Assembly: GCF_001941425.1 (NCBI RefSeq)
Contig: NZ_CP009244.1
Coordinates: forward strand, 1,984,001-2,048,000
Direction of reading: 5' to 3'
Length of the DNA: 64,000 nt
Origin: Corynebacterium ammoniagenes DSM 20306
Lineage (GTDB): Bacteria > Actinomycetota > Actinomycetes > Mycobacteriales > Mycobacteriaceae
Of the stretch, positions 63,967 to 64,000 are shown in pieces. The translations under genes and the position numbers were made by a program. The notes beneath the pieces were generated by a model. That model saw only the letters and a list, made by a program, of their open reading frames with translations, ran no database searches and was not told where the DNA came from. Position 1 is the first letter of the stretch; every line of letters starts with the position of its first letter.

Positions 63967-64000
63967 ATGGACACTAACCAGATACCAGGAGCGGGTTCAC
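63967..64000 (+). CDS. Possible partial gene at window end
   Basis: An ATG at 63967 divergent from GntR opens a frame (MDTNQIPGAGS...) that runs off the window. Placement opposite an FCD GntR suggests it is its target, but too little is present to identify it. Confidence 0.3.
   Translation, partial: MDTNQIPGAGS

Overview
The window looks like a chromosomal segment of a Corynebacterium (order Mycobacteriales) other than C. glutamicum. I infer this from the gene set and order, not from a database search: a long GapB-type GAPDH, an Rpf2-type resuscitation factor with DUF348 and G5 domains, the block ispE-ksgA-rpf2-tatD-metG, rsmI facing an actinobacterial Pmt, and the Glp/GlpR cell-division locus beside galU, 5-formyl-THF cyclo-ligase and mscL. 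This order parallels the Mycobacterium tuberculosis Rv0980-Rv1011 neighbourhood as I remember it. Genes are dense, starts are often GTG or lack a Shine-Dalgarno sequence, and GC content is moderate. I saw no tRNA, rRNA, CRISPR array, insertion sequence or prophage.

Layout. 1-13 kb: two pth paralogues flanking an FAH-family enzyme, an LP-repeat membrane protein, gapB and a nitronate monooxygenase; then an SDR, prfC, a tiny Asp/Trp-rich protein, a GNAT, a quinone-reductase-like MDR, a patatin, two unknowns and a gamma carbonic anhydrase. 13-25 kb: a GAP/Sap transporter, an MMPL exporter with its TetR and a candidate operator array, a sqdB-sqdX-like sulfolipid pair followed by an internally duplicated unknown, acyl-CoA hydrolase, HAD, ABM, CAP-like and SRPBCC proteins. 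25-39 kb: the conserved block ABC-F/ispE/ksgA/rpf2/tatD, an MFS carrier, metG, a BCCT osmolyte carrier, rsmI and pmt. 39-48 kb: an accessory catabolic locus (two SDRs, MFS, LacI, asparaginase, PuuE/PgdA-like deacetylase) in which a nearly identical CG-centred palindrome lies in front of both divergent arms; next to it an unknown CGAC protein and an MFS gene flanked by a 16-bp exact direct repeat. 48-59 kb: an anti-sigma-like/DoxX pair, a cysteine-free Tag glycosylase, GlpR, a RimJ-like acetyltransferase with a 9-nt minisatellite tail, Glp, galU, a folate enzyme, a SAF protein, mscL, a MoaB/MogA protein and an HtrA/PepD protease. 59-64 kb: six ribosomal proteins, all lacking zinc-binding cysteine pairs (rpmF, rpmE type B; rpmB-rpmG-rpsN-rpsR), a degenerate nucleotidyltransferase-like protein, a TetR and an FCD-type GntR.

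The most distinctive systems are: (1) the LacI-controlled divergent locus at 39.8-46.4 kb, which I interpret tentatively as a cyclic-imide/half-amide or related amide catabolic unit; (2) the SqdB/SqdX pair, suggesting a sulfoquinovosyl or related glycolipid in a non-photosynthetic bacterium; (3) the apparent absence of mprAB between the PepD-type protease and rpmF; (4) the repeat-flanked MFS gene. All functional statements are by motif recognition and neighbourhood only.
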